This document shows, piece by piece, positions 51,172 through 60,878 of a DNA stretch of 64,000 bases. Position 1 is the stretch's first letter. Each line of letters starts with the position of its first letter. The notes beneath the pieces are model-generated. The model saw nothing but the letters and a program-made list of their open reading frames with translations. It had not been told where the DNA came from and ran no database searches. The position numbers and the translations under genes were made by a program. The DNA is from Mucilaginibacter lappiensis (GTDB taxonomy: Bacteria > Bacteroidota > Bacteroidia > Sphingobacteriales > Sphingobacteriaceae): assembly GCF_900155965.1 (NCBI RefSeq), contig NZ_FTMG01000001.1:372001-436000 (forward strand), given 5' to 3'.

Positions 51172-52872
51172 TTGCAGAATCATAAACGTATTGCCATTCT
51201 CGGCGGGGGGCCGAGCGGCCTGTTCATGTTTAAAAGATTGGTGGACTCCAAAAGAACGGATGTCAGCATCATCATTTTTGAACAAAAAAACCGGTTAGGT
51301 GCCGGTATGCCGTATAGTGCCGAAGGCGCTAATGACGAGCATATCACGAATGTATCTGGTAACGAAATCCCCTTACTGGTTACCCCCTTGGCCGATTGGA
51401 TAAAAAATGCACCAAAAGACACCCTCGATAAATTTCATATTGATGCTGAACGTTTCAACGAATATAAAGTATTGCCCAGGTTGTTGTTTGGTCAATACCT
51501 GACGGCTCAGTTCAACCTGCTGCAAAAACAAGCAAAGGAAACGGGCATTGAATTCGAGATACGTTATAACAGCCCGGTAACTGATATTATCGATCAGCCT
51601 CAACAGGAACATGTTTTAGTAGAAATAAATGGCAAGGATCAAATTGAATTTGACCAGGTGATTATTTGTACGGGCCATAACTGGCCGGTTAAACATGAAG
51701 GCGTGGTACCCAATTATTTTGACTCTCCTTATCCACCTGTTAAGCTGGCGCTGAAACTGGACCATCCGGTTGCTATTAAAGGTTCCTCCCTGACCGCGGT
51801 TGACGCGATCAGGACACTATCCCGGTATAACGGAACTTTTTTAAAAGACCAAAACGGCCGTTTATCCTACCAGACCCTGGAAGATAACCCGGACTTTAAA
51901 TTAGTCCTGCATACCCGTAACGGGATGCTGCCGGCGGTAAGATTCCATCTGGAGGATTCCCATTTAACCAGTGATTCCCTGCTTAGCAAGGAAGAGGTTG
52001 CTGTACATATCAAAAACAATAATGGTTTTCTTTCTTTGGACTATGTATTTGAAAAAGACTTTAAGGAACCCATTCGTGATAAAGAACCCGCATTCTATGA
52101 ACAGATCAAAGACATGCGCCTGGAAGAATTCGTAGCTAAAATGATGGAACTGCGCGAACGCCTTGACCCGTTTCAATTGCTTAAGGCGGAATATGAAGAG
52201 GCCGAAAAATCAATCAAACGAAAAGAATCGGTTTACTGGAAAGAAATGCTGGGGGTGCTGAGCTTTGCTTTAAACTATCCGGCAAAACATTTGTCAGCAG
52301 AAGATATGCAGCGACTGCAGAAATCCCTTATCCCGCTGATCTCCATTGTGATCGCTTATATCCCGCAAAGTTCAAGCGAAGAATTACTGGCTCTTCACCA
52401 GGCCGGTGTGTTAAGCCTTATTCCGGTTGGGGACGACAGTGAAGTAGAGGCCGCAACTGAAGGTGGTGCGATCTATCATTACACCGACGAAACCGGTCAG
52501 GAACAAACGGTTTACTTCAATACGTATATTGATTGTGTTGGCCAGCCGCACTTAGCGTTTGAAGACCTTCCGTTTAAAAGCCTGCTCCATAACAAGACCG
52601 TCAGCCCGGCGCGTCTGAAATTCAGCTCAGCGGCGGAGGGACGTAAGGCATTGGATGAAGGAAAAGAGGTATCACAGGACCAAAACGGTGATTATTATTT
52701 AAAAGTACCTGGCATCACGATCAATGATCATTTCCAAGTGGTAGATACCTACGGTGCTTTCAATGACCGCATCTATATCATGGCGGTACCTTATATCGGT
52801 GGTTACAACCCAGATTATTCTGGCCTCGATTTCAGTGAGGAAGCCTCCGCTATCATTATTAAAAAATTATAG
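51172..52872 (+). CDS. FAD/NAD(P)-binding protein
   Basis: 566 residues. The start is TTG at 51172, preceded by AGGAAAT; the protein begins with the strand RIAILGGGPSGLFMFKRL, so no earlier start is needed. The NAD_binding_9-type domain includes FEQKNRLGAGMPYS and VIICTGHNWPVKH. The ~200-residue central insertion is helical. The final DYSGLDFSEEAS is the usual end. Proteins of this type are uncharacterised flavoproteins, often near stress genes. It is followed 1 bp later by the DUF1543 gene. Confidence 0.85.
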   Translation: MQNHKRIAILGGGPSGLFMFKRLVDSKRTDVSIIIFEQKNRLGAGMPYSAEGANDEHITNVSGNEIPLLVTPLADWIKNAPKDTLDKFHIDAERFNEYKVLPRLLFGQYLTAQFNLLQKQAKETGIEFEIRYNSPVTDIIDQPQQEHVLVEINGKDQIEFDQVIICTGHNWPVKHEGVVPNYFDSPYPPVKLALKLDHPVAIKGSSLTAVDAIRTLSRYNGTFLKDQNGRLSYQTLEDNPDFKLVLHTRNGMLPAVRFHLEDSHLTSDSLLSKEEVAVHIKNNNGFLSLDYVFEKDFKEPIRDKEPAFYEQIKDMRLEEFVAKMMELRERLDPFQLLKAEYEEAEKSIKRKESVYWKEMLGVLSFALNYPAKHLSAEDMQRLQKSLIPLISIVIAYIPQSSSEELLALHQAGVLSLIPVGDDSEVEAATEGGAIYHYTDETGQEQTVYFNTYIDCVGQPHLAFEDLPFKSLLHNKTVSPARLKFSSAAEGRKALDEGKEVSQDQNGDYYLKVPGITINDHFQVVDTYGAFNDRIYIMAVPYIGGYNPDYSGLDFSEEASAIIIKKL

Positions 52873-52873
52873 T

Positions 52874-53431
52874 ATGAAACTGTATTTATTATTACTGGGG
52901 GCGGAAGCACCCGGGCGAAATATAGAGCAACATGATTATTTTTTCGGTATTGCTGATCACCTGGCAGAGCTTGTGCCTGCGGTTAAAACATTCTGGCCCG
53001 AAGCTGGTAACAGCTTGCACATAGATGGATGGCGGGAAGTAACTAAAGTAGATAATAGTTCCATAAGGGTTGAGTTGCAAAGTGACGAAGCCCCGATCGC
53101 GCTAAAGAAACTATTTTTTTTAAATCTCGGTGGTTATACCAGCGGCAAGCTTGAAGAACAGCATTATACCCTATTGACCGTTCAGGAAAACCGTACAAAG
53201 GCTATCCAGGCCGCTAAGACGAGTGTTTTTTTTAAAACCAATTCCTTAAAAGGTATTGCTACTTCCCATATCGATGAAAAGTATGGCGTGGATGTGGACA
53301 ATATCTACCAGATAGAGGATTTGCTACTGCCCGTATTCAAAGAAAAATACCGTATAGTCATCAGTGACGATACAGAACTTTCCGGGGACGAAATTCACCT
53401 GGGCTATTTTAAACTGGATAAGATCAAATGA
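52874..53431 (+). CDS. DUF1543-domain protein
   Basis: 185 residues from ATG 52874 (an upstream extension of the frame to 52754 overlaps the flavoprotein). The start KLYLLLLGAEAPGRNIEQHDYFFGIADHL is diagnostic for DUF1543, and the repeat GGYTSGKLEEQHYTLLTV is its second half. Function unknown. It is coupled to the flavoprotein gene before it and overlaps the HD gene after it by 4 bp (ATGA). Confidence 0.87.
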   Translation: MKLYLLLLGAEAPGRNIEQHDYFFGIADHLAELVPAVKTFWPEAGNSLHIDGWREVTKVDNSSIRVELQSDEAPIALKKLFFLNLGGYTSGKLEEQHYTLLTVQENRTKAIQAAKTSVFFKTNSLKGIATSHIDEKYGVDVDNIYQIEDLLLPVFKEKYRIVISDDTELSGDEIHLGYFKLDKIK

Positions 53432-53967
53432 CACCAGTTGAGCTATTAACCAACTGGGTGAAATTAAAACACACGGGGCAGCTTATAAAACGCAGTGGGG
53501 AACCTTATTTTAATCACCTGCTCGCTGTGGCTGAAATGGCAAAGTCTGCAACCCCGATGGGTTATGAGATCGGTCTTTGCCACGATCTTTTAGAGGATAC
53601 GGGTACGGATGCAGAAGAATTGCTGGAAAACCTGGTTCACTTTGGCTACGAGGATATGACAGCCAGTTATATCACAAGCCGTGTTGTCGAACTGACCGAT
53701 GTTTACACAGCATCCACTTACCCGGATTTAAGTAAAATCGAACGGAAGGAGAAAGAAGCCACCCGCCGGGCTACTGTCAGTCCTGGCGCCCAAACGATTG
53801 AATATGCTGACCTGATCTATAATATCGGCTGGATGTTACAATATGATCAAAAACACGCAGAAAAATACCTTAAAAGGAAGCGGGCTCTGATCGGACAAAT
53901 GGTAACCGGGGATTCGGGATTGCGTCAAAGAGTATTGGCTGTTATTGATAAGGCATTAATAACCTAA
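53428..53967 (+). CDS. HD-domain phosphohydrolase, RelA/SpoT-hydrolase-like
   Basis: 179 residues, a single HD domain. His30 in YFNHLLAVAEMA, H52-D53 in IGLCHDLLEDTGT, and Asp in EYADLIYN form the metal site; the spacing and HDLLED match SpoT/MESH1-type ppGpp hydrolases. No synthetase domain. It may remove a nucleotide or signal in the cytoplasm. It is coupled to DUF1543 by a 4-bp overlap. Confidence 0.82.
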   Translation: MTPVELLTNWVKLKHTGQLIKRSGEPYFNHLLAVAEMAKSATPMGYEIGLCHDLLEDTGTDAEELLENLVHFGYEDMTASYITSRVVELTDVYTASTYPDLSKIERKEKEATRRATVSPGAQTIEYADLIYNIGWMLQYDQKHAEKYLKRKRALIGQMVTGDSGLRQRVLAVIDKALIT

Positions 53968-54213
53968 TCTGGTTTTAATTCTTTTATTCAGCTCAAAGCC
54001 TTGTTGCATACGCAGTTCATCCCATAGCCCGGATTATGATCAGAAAATATAGGTCCACTGATTCCCCAAATTGCGGAATCAGTGAAATTGTCATCATAAT
54101 GCAGATAACACCTTTCTTATATTTCAACGTAGATTAACCAGCTAGTATTTGGCGTGTTTACCGTTCTGTCCTTCCCTCACCCAGTTGCCGGTATACCGCG
54201 CGTCTGCTGACAT
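53968..54213. other. Intergenic region with 10-bp hairpin
   Basis: A perfect stem CACTGATTCC (54056-54065) with GGAATCAGTG (54075-54084), loop of 9, lies 88 bp after the HD gene. No T-run follows. It may be a weak terminator or a mobile-element trace. Nothing else is seen. Confidence 0.45.
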
Positions 54214-54337
54214 CTTTTTACCCGTTTCGCCTGGAAATAAAAAAGATTAAATAAAAAATGCCGCTGAACCCCGTTATGGGATAGCAGCGGCATCCTGCGG
54301 AGCAGATACAGCGGAAAGCTCGGGCCTCAGGCAATGG
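54214..54337 (+). ncRNA. Candidate structured RNA/DNA element, copy 2
   Basis: It starts with the same 19-mer as copy 1. GATTAA is at 54245. Stem 1 is CCGCTG (54261-54266) with CAGCGG (54285-54290), extended outward by ATG/CAT, and encloses CCC-GTTAT-GGG (54270-54280). Stem 2 is CTGC (54295-54298) with GCAG (54302-54305), loop GGA. Then CGGGCCTCAGGCAATGG with GCC-TCA-GGC. Compared with copy 1, two pairs in stem 1 and two in stem 2 change on both sides, keeping pairing. A + gene follows 189 bp later, as in copy 1 (165 bp). Confidence 0.55.
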
Positions 54338-54526
54338 AAAAGAATGCGGATATCCGGGAATAATTCGATCAGATTTGATAAATAAGCAGGCGGTCGACAG
54401 GTGCTTAAATCAACGTTAGTTTATAAGTAATTAATTAGTTTAATTAGTAGGTCATTTTTATGCGTTTTTTGCTATTAAGGAAAGGATTTTTTTATTTTAG
54501 CTGTAAATTTTCAGCCTCCCGTCCTA

Positions 54527-56875
54527 ATGCGCCTCAACTTTAATCGAAATCTCCAGATCGGCTATGGGATCTCTATCCTGATGCTCGTTATTGTTGGCTT
54601 TATTTCCTACCGGACTGTCCATCAATTGCTGGATAGCAATCACGCGGTGGAACATAGCAACCTGATCATACAGAAGCTCGAAAAAACGATATCGGTGATG
54701 AAGGATGCAGAAACGGGTCAGCGTGGCTATTTACTCACCAACCGCAGGCAGTTCCTCGAACCTTATAACGGCGCATACCAGGAAGCCAATGGCCTTGTCA
54801 ATCAGGTAGCAGTCTTAACGAAGGATAATCCAGGTCAGCAAAGGAATATGGCAGCGATCCACGGGATCCTGCTGCAACGCATGACCATTCTGCAATCGCT
54901 TATTGAAATGCGGCAGCAGGATAAGGCTATCACCGCTAATGATCTGGATGCCGGTAAAGCGGCGATGGATGCGTTACGCCTGGCTATCAACAAAGCAGAA
55001 AACGACGAACAGGTTTTACTGGATCACCGGATAGCGCAGTTAAACCGCTATACTTTGCAGACCCCTTTATTTATCGTTCTGGCGATCCTGCTGGGTTTAC
55101 TGATCTCGGTTCTATCGTATATTAAGGTGACCCGCGACATCAAAGAAAAAGACCGGCTACAGGCTGAACTCTTCCTAAAAGAACAGGAAACAGCCGCATT
55201 CAACGAAGAGCTCACCGCAGCAAACGAGGAAATCACGGCATCGAACGAGGAGCTCACCGCCATCAACGAAGAATTAGTAGAGGCGCAGGAAGAAATAAAT
55301 ACACTGAACCGCTCGCTGGAAGAAAAAGTAGCAATAAGAACCAAGGCGTTGCAGGAAAGCGAAGAGGAAAGCCAGGCCCTTAACGAGGAATTGACGGCGA
55401 TCAATGAAGAGCTCGCCGCTGCCAATGAAGAATACCGGGCCACCAATGAAGAATTGGAGCGTGCGCGGGATCAAATGGAAAAGAGTGAAGAGCTGTTCCG
55501 CGCCATTGCGCATAATATTCCCGGCTCATTGATCATGGTGGTCGGGCCGGACCATAACGTATTGATGTTGGAAGGAGACCTGCTTGACGAGCTCCATTAT
55601 AAGGGCGAAGCACATGAGGGTAAGCATCTGGCGGAAGTTACCTCACCCGAGCGATACGCGGCCAACCGTGGATTGTATGAACGGATGCTGGCGGGAGAGC
55701 AGTTCCGGATTGGTCGCAAAGGCGATGGCGATGCGGACTACCAGGTGGATTTTGTGCCGTTGCGGAATGAGTCAGCAAACGTTTATGCCGGCCTGATTAT
55801 CGCCCTTGACATCACTGATCTCAAAAAGGCCGAAGAAAGAAGCGCCAAACTGGCGGCTATTGTAGAGTCCTCTGATGACGCTATTATCAGCAAAACGCTG
55901 GATGGGATCATTACCAGCTGGAATCACGGTGCGGAGCGCATGTTCGGCTATAAGGAAGCGGAAATGATCGGCCAGTCGATCCTCAAACTGATCCCTGAAG
56001 ACCGGCATGACGAAGAACCTGAAATCATTGCAAGAATAAAAAACGGCCAAAGTGTGGAGCATTTTGAAACGAAAAGACTGACCATAGATGGCAAACTGAT
56101 GGATTTATCACTGACGATCTCCCCTATCAGGGACATCACCGGAAATATAACAGGCGTTTCAAAAATAGCCCGCGATATTTCTGAAAGAAAAAAAGACGAA
56201 ATCCGGAAAAATGATTTTATCGGCATGGTAAGTCATGAACTCAAGACGCCGCTGACCTCGCTGACCGCCCTGATACAGGTGCTGAACCAGCGGCTCAAAA
56301 CCCATATAGATCCATTTGTCCCCTCTGCGTTGGGAAAAGCCAATGTTCAAGTCAAAAAAATGACCGGTATGATCAATGGCTTTTTAAATATTGCCCGGCT
56401 GGAATCCGGCCAGATCCAGATCGAAAAACAACAATTCAACCTGGAAGAACTGATCAGTGAGGTGATTGACGAAGCAACGCTGACAGTTTCCAGCCATACT
56501 TTTTATTTTGAGCCTGGTGCATCTAAAATTGTTGATGCTGACCGGGAAAAGATCGACTCGGTTATATCCAACCTATTGAGCAATGCCGTCAAATATTCAC
56601 CTAAGGGTAAACAGGTCACGATCAAATGCGGTATAACAGGCAGCACCGTTCTGGTTAGTGTTGAGGACGAAGGAATGGGGATCAAATCAGACGACCTTGT
56701 TAAACTGTTTGAGCGTTATTACCGCGTCAACAGCAACCACACTCAGCATATTTCCGGCTTTGGCATCGGTTTATACCTGAGCGCCGAAATTATCCGGCGG
56801 CATGATGGAAAGATCTGGGCGGAAAGTGAAAGCGGCAAAGGCAGTACCTTTTTCTTTACTTTACCGCTTGGATAA
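54527..56875 (+). CDS. CHASE3-PAS-PAS hybrid membrane histidine kinase with heptad coiled coil
   Basis: 782 residues. Membrane helix ~10-28, CHASE3 periplasmic domain ~40-175 (KDAETGQRGYLLT is its hallmark), membrane helix ~180-200. Residues ~225-312 form a striking coiled coil with heptads of the type xNEELTA repeated eight times in two blocks. PAS domains at ~325-440 and ~445-565 follow (AAIVESSDDAIISKTLDGIITSWNHGAERMFG). HisKA has MVSHELKTPLTSL; the ATPase has LLSNAVKYSPKG and FGIGLYLSAEI. No response regulator is adjacent. Signal unknown. Confidence 0.92.
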   Translation: MRLNFNRNLQIGYGISILMLVIVGFISYRTVHQLLDSNHAVEHSNLIIQKLEKTISVMKDAETGQRGYLLTNRRQFLEPYNGAYQEANGLVNQVAVLTKDNPGQQRNMAAIHGILLQRMTILQSLIEMRQQDKAITANDLDAGKAAMDALRLAINKAENDEQVLLDHRIAQLNRYTLQTPLFIVLAILLGLLISVLSYIKVTRDIKEKDRLQAELFLKEQETAAFNEELTAANEEITASNEELTAINEELVEAQEEINTLNRSLEEKVAIRTKALQESEEESQALNEELTAINEELAAANEEYRATNEELERARDQMEKSEELFRAIAHNIPGSLIMVVGPDHNVLMLEGDLLDELHYKGEAHEGKHLAEVTSPERYAANRGLYERMLAGEQFRIGRKGDGDADYQVDFVPLRNESANVYAGLIIALDITDLKKAEERSAKLAAIVESSDDAIISKTLDGIITSWNHGAERMFGYKEAEMIGQSILKLIPEDRHDEEPEIIARIKNGQSVEHFETKRLTIDGKLMDLSLTISPIRDITGNITGVSKIARDISERKKDEIRKNDFIGMVSHELKTPLTSLTALIQVLNQRLKTHIDPFVPSALGKANVQVKKMTGMINGFLNIARLESGQIQIEKQQFNLEELISEVIDEATLTVSSHTFYFEPGASKIVDADREKIDSVISNLLSNAVKYSPKGKQVTIKCGITGSTVLVSVEDEGMGIKSDDLVKLFERYYRVNSNHTQHISGFGIGLYLSAEIIRRHDGKIWAESESGKGSTFFFTLPLG

Positions 56876-57114
56876 ACCTCCGGAACTGTATCCCTTCTGT
56901 TAATTTTAAATCGTTCAAGACAACGGTAAGGATCCGCGCGACACCTGTGAGCTAAAATCAAATCGTTTTAACAGCGCTAACGGCGCTACAAATTATCGCT
57001 ATCAGTCCAAACAATTTAATCAATGTTAAGTTAAAAATGTAGCAGCAGTTTAGAGCCGATCCTTGCGGTACCCTATTCGCCTAAGTTTAGCGCCAACATT
57101 TTACGTCACTTATA

Positions 57115-57294
57115 ATGACCTACTTGGAGTTTAACCACCAACTTGTTTTGGAATTGCAATTGACAAAGCAAAACACCTTACTTATGTATAACAACTTGAA
57201 GGGTGCGAAGGGTTACCTTGATCATTATGAATGTGATCTGTATATGGAGGCAGTTGATGAATTTCATTCACTGGCCAATCAAACAGAGCACTAG
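57115..57294 (+). CDS. Small hypothetical protein
   Basis: 59 codons, ATG 57115 to TAG 57292-57294. Starts MTYLEFNHQLVLELQLTKQN, ends EFHSLANQTEH. Acidic-neutral, helical, coding-like codon use. It lies between the CHASE3 kinase gene and LigD. I know no family. The flanking gaps (56876-57114 and 57295-57422) hold nothing else. Confidence 0.45.
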   Translation: MTYLEFNHQLVLELQLTKQNTLLMYNNLKGAKGYLDHYECDLYMEAVDEFHSLANQTEH

Positions 57295-57422
57295 ATGAAC
57301 CTGTTTCTCAGCGGAAGCATTTGCCCGTATGATGACATGGATTAAACAGGTGTCCGTCAGCAGGTATCATAGTAAGGAATATAAGCGAAGATGTAGAACC
57401 TACCCAATAAAAAAATAGCGTT

Positions 57423-60179
57423 ATGAGTCTGAAAGAGTATGTCAAAAAGAGAGATTTCACAAAAACAGCAGAACCCAAAGCCGGAAAAAGCAGAGATAAG
57501 GATCATCTGATCTTTGTTGTTCAAAAGCACGATGCCAGCAGGCTGCATTATGATTTCCGGCTGGAGATGGATGACGTATTGAAAAGCTGGGCTGTACCTA
57601 AAGGTCCGATGCTTGATCCTAAAGTAAAACACCTGGCCATGATGGTGGAAGACCACCCACTTGATTATCTCAATTTTGAGGGAATTATCCCTAAGGGCGA
57701 ATATGGCGGCGGCACCGTCATTGTTTGGGATGAAGGCACTTATGAACCTATTGAAAAGATCAAAGGAAAGAAGGCACAGGAAAAACACCTGTTGAAGCAA
57801 TTAGCCTCCGGTCAGTTAAAGATCAGGTTACATGGCGAAAAGCTAAATGGTGAGTTCGCCATGGTTAAAACGCATGGGATGGGAGAAAATGCCTGGTTGA
57901 TGATCAAACATGATGATGAGTTCGCCAGCAGTAAAGATGTTACTAAACAAGATAAATCTGTATTGTCCGGGAAAACCATCGAAACGATGGCCAGCACGAG
58001 CGAAAAAGTTTGGCAACACGGGCACGAAGAGAATCTTGAAAAAAAATCACAAAAACCAATCAAAAAGGCAGTAGAAGAAACCGGTGAAAAGTTAAACAAT
58101 CAAGTTGAAAGTGCTGAAACGAAAACATTGAATGTCGCTGCTATATTGAAGACCGCCGCTAAATCCAAGGTACCGGCTGGGATCAAACCCATGAAGGCGA
58201 CTTTGGTAGATGAACCATTTGACGACCCTGGCTGGTTATACGAAGTAAAATGGGATGGTTACCGGGCCATCGCCATACTGGATAAAAAAGAAAGCGCGCA
58301 ACTGATCTCCCGCAACAACCTGCCTTTTGATAAGTACTATCCTATTAACGAGGCGTTAAAGAGTTGGGATATGAGCGCTGTGCTCGACGGTGAATTACTG
58401 GTATTGAACGATAAGGGCATATCCGACTTTGGCGCCATGCAAAATTGGCGCAGCGAAGCGGATGGAAACCTGGTTTATTACATCTTTGATGTCCTGTGGT
58501 ATGAAGGTAAGAACCTGATGAATTTGCCGCTCAGGGAACGGCAAGCCGTTTTGCGGGATATTCTGCCTACAGACAATGACCATATCCGCCAGAGCAGTGT
58601 GTTTGAAGCCAGTGGCATCGAATTCTTTGCTGCTGCAGAACGCATGGGACTGGAAGGAATCATTGCCAAAAAAGCAGACAGCACATATACTTCGGACCTG
58701 CGCAGCAAGGAATGGCTAAAAATAAAAGTACAACGCAGGCAGGAAGTCGTGATCGCGGGCTTTACTAAAAATGAAGGTACCAGTAAATCTTTCAGCGCGT
58801 TAATACTGGGAATTTATAAAAACCATGTTTTACAGTTTGCAGGCAAGGTAGGAACGGGCTTTTCCGATAAAATGCAAAAAGAAATGATGACGCAATTCAA
58901 ACCCCTGATCACGGATAAGAGTCCTTTTGATCATGAAGTGGACGTCGATAAGCCATCCCGTTTTCGTCCAAAAAGAATGGGTGCTAAACCAACCTGGCTA
59001 AAGCCTGAACTGATATGTGAAGTAAATTTTGCAGAAGTGACCGGTGACGGAGTGTTCCGGCAAGCTTCATTTAAGGGAATGCGTAGCGACAAAAAAGCTA
59101 AAGACATAGTTTTAGAAACACCATTGGATACAGAAGAAACGGTGGCAGAGGCGGATAAAAATCAGCGACAGAAGTCCACGAGAAAAACGGATACTAAAAG
59201 TCAAAAGCCCGGCCTGGCATTAGCACCGATTAAAAATACCGACCGGAAAACCCTGCTTAACCCAACAGAAGATACCCAGGTCAAAACCGTTTGTGGACAT
59301 CAGCTGAAGTTTAATCATGTAACCAAGCTTTACTGGCCAGAAGATAAGATCACCAAAGGGCAAATGTTGAATTATTATTACAGGGTCGGCGAATTGATGA
59401 TACCTTATCTGAAAGACAGGCCAATGTCCCTCAATCGTTTTCCGGGTGGAATACACGGACAAAGTTTTTACCAGAAGAATGTTACCGACAAGGCACCGGA
59501 CTGGGCCAAAACCTTTGCGCATACTACGGATGATGGAAAAGAAACCAATTATTTGGTTGGCACGGACGAAGCCAGTTTACTTTGGATGAACTCCTTAGGC
59601 TGTATAGAGATCAATCCCTGGTTTAGCCGGGTTCAATCGCCCGACAATCCGGACTATTGTGTCATTGATCTTGACCCGGATAAGCATACGTACGACCAGG
59701 TTGTACAAGCAGCCCTGGAAGTAAAAAAAATTCTGGATGCTGTAGATGTTCCCTGTTATCCAAAAACTTCCGGATCTACAGGCATGCATATTTATATACC
59801 ATTGGAAGCGAAGTATACCTATCACCAATCACAAATGTTCGCCAACATGATCGTCAAACTGGTACATCAACAGGTCCCGGATTTCACCAGTTTGGAACGC
59901 AGTATCGCCGCGCGTGAGGGTAAAATGTACCTGGATTTTTTACAGAACAGACCGGGTGCTACTATTGCCGGCCCCTACTCTTTGCGCCCTAAACCCGGAG
60001 CAACGGTTTCCATGCCGCTCAACTGGGATGAAGTCAAACCGGGACTGACTATCCAGCATTTTAACATTCATAATGCTATGGACCGGTTGAAAGAAACCGG
60101 AGATCTTTTTAAAGGGGTTTTAGGTAAAGGAATCGACCTGGAAAAGACGATCAAAAAAGCACACCGTATTTTTAAATAG
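57423..60179 (+). CDS. ligD: DNA ligase D (phosphoesterase-ligase-polymerase)
   Basis: 918 residues in the order 3'-phosphoesterase (~30-160; HDASRLHYDFRLEMDDVLKSW and IPKGEYGGGTV), ATP-dependent ligase (~260-570; nucleotidyl Lys276 in EVKWDGYRA, EGIIAKKADS, and OB-fold VTGDGVFRQASFKGMRSDK), and primase-polymerase (~618-918; FNHVTKLYWPEDKITKGQM, VIDLDPDK, KTSGSTGMHIYIPL). It repairs double-strand breaks with Ku by non-homologous end joining. The order matches the Pseudomonas type, not the mycobacterial one. No ku gene lies in the window. It belongs to the stress island. Confidence 0.94.
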   Translation: MSLKEYVKKRDFTKTAEPKAGKSRDKDHLIFVVQKHDASRLHYDFRLEMDDVLKSWAVPKGPMLDPKVKHLAMMVEDHPLDYLNFEGIIPKGEYGGGTVIVWDEGTYEPIEKIKGKKAQEKHLLKQLASGQLKIRLHGEKLNGEFAMVKTHGMGENAWLMIKHDDEFASSKDVTKQDKSVLSGKTIETMASTSEKVWQHGHEENLEKKSQKPIKKAVEETGEKLNNQVESAETKTLNVAAILKTAAKSKVPAGIKPMKATLVDEPFDDPGWLYEVKWDGYRAIAILDKKESAQLISRNNLPFDKYYPINEALKSWDMSAVLDGELLVLNDKGISDFGAMQNWRSEADGNLVYYIFDVLWYEGKNLMNLPLRERQAVLRDILPTDNDHIRQSSVFEASGIEFFAAAERMGLEGIIAKKADSTYTSDLRSKEWLKIKVQRRQEVVIAGFTKNEGTSKSFSALILGIYKNHVLQFAGKVGTGFSDKMQKEMMTQFKPLITDKSPFDHEVDVDKPSRFRPKRMGAKPTWLKPELICEVNFAEVTGDGVFRQASFKGMRSDKKAKDIVLETPLDTEETVAEADKNQRQKSTRKTDTKSQKPGLALAPIKNTDRKTLLNPTEDTQVKTVCGHQLKFNHVTKLYWPEDKITKGQMLNYYYRVGELMIPYLKDRPMSLNRFPGGIHGQSFYQKNVTDKAPDWAKTFAHTTDDGKETNYLVGTDEASLLWMNSLGCIEINPWFSRVQSPDNPDYCVIDLDPDKHTYDQVVQAALEVKKILDAVDVPCYPKTSGSTGMHIYIPLEAKYTYHQSQMFANMIVKLVHQQVPDFTSLERSIAAREGKMYLDFLQNRPGATIAGPYSLRPKPGATVSMPLNWDEVKPGLTIQHFNIHNAMDRLKETGDLFKGVLGKGIDLEKTIKKAHRIFK

Positions 60180-60374
60180 ACAGAAACAACATATCAGGAA
60201 TCGGCCCGCATTTTTCGTTACAGGTGCAAAAGAACTTTTTTTTATTGTCCTGTAAATTATACCCTATAGCTATTTTTTGTACAATTGGAATAAATAAAAA
60301 CGGAATTTAACGGCTATTTCAGAATGGTATTGAGTTTGCATACCTGAATTATCATTTACACTAAAAGAAAAATT

Positions 60375-60533
60375 ATGAGATCGATATTGTATATCATAGC
60401 TGTTATCCTGGTTATAGGATGGGCTATCGGAACATTCGCTTACGCGGCAGGAGGTTTAATTCACATTTTACTAGTGATTGCCGTAATTTCTTTATTACTG
60501 GGTATCCTGCGAAAAGATACTTCGGTTGTATAA
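60375..60533 (+). CDS. Lmo0937/DUF5670-type small membrane protein (copy 2)
   Basis: 52 residues, ATG 60375 to TAA 60533. Two hydrophobic helices and a basic end as in copy 1 at 47095, differing at 10 positions, mostly conservative (Ile/Val/Leu). It has its own terminator. A within-island duplication is likely, since both the gene and the hairpin behind it are alike. Confidence 0.85.
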   Translation: MRSILYIIAVILVIGWAIGTFAYAAGGLIHILLVIAVISLLLGILRKDTSVV

Positions 60534-60561
60534 AAATAAACATATCCCTGAGGTATTGTGC

Positions 60562-60591
60562 AGCCCGGCTTGTTTAAACTAGCCGGGCTTT
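60562..60591 (+). terminator. Terminator after second small membrane protein gene
   Basis: A 9-bp perfect stem AGCCCGGCT (60562-60570) with AGCCGGGCT (60581-60589), loop of 10, followed by a short T-rich tail. Its sequence is close to the terminator behind copy 1. Confidence 0.75.
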
Positions 60592-60878
60592 ATCTTAAAA
60601 AAGCAACTCATGACCAGTCTGGGTTGAAATTAGCGGGTATAAAGTATATATACACGATAAACAACTACATAAGTCAAAATCCCCGGCCTGTGGCTGTCTG
60701 GATTCTGTGATTGGTAGACGGACTATTGTTTATCAGAGAAAACTTTAAATAGCGCTTTATTTACACATGATGTAAAACCTTTAAGTCCCGATTGTTGTTG
60801 TGAATCAACCTGCTACTTTGCCGATCAGAAACCACTGTTTATCCCGCTTCCCCGCCTACCGATAATGAAATCAATTAA
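60592..60878. other. Intergenic leader of NRAMP gene
   Basis: No gene recognised. TACTTTG at 60814-60820 resembles a -7 box with one base too few between TA and TTTG, 59 bp before the NRAMP start. Confidence 0.35.

Noticed and set aside
52754-52873. N-terminal extension of the DUF1543 protein
   Set aside because: It lies in the flavoprotein gene in another frame, and the domain begins exactly at the ATG at 52874.
54056-54084. Hairpin after the HD gene as insertion-sequence end
   Set aside because: There is no transposase gene and no second end or target duplication in view.
55048-55513. Antisense open frames opposite the NEELTA heptads
   Set aside because: They arise from the repetitive GAA/GAG-rich sense codons and are Ser-rich shadows.
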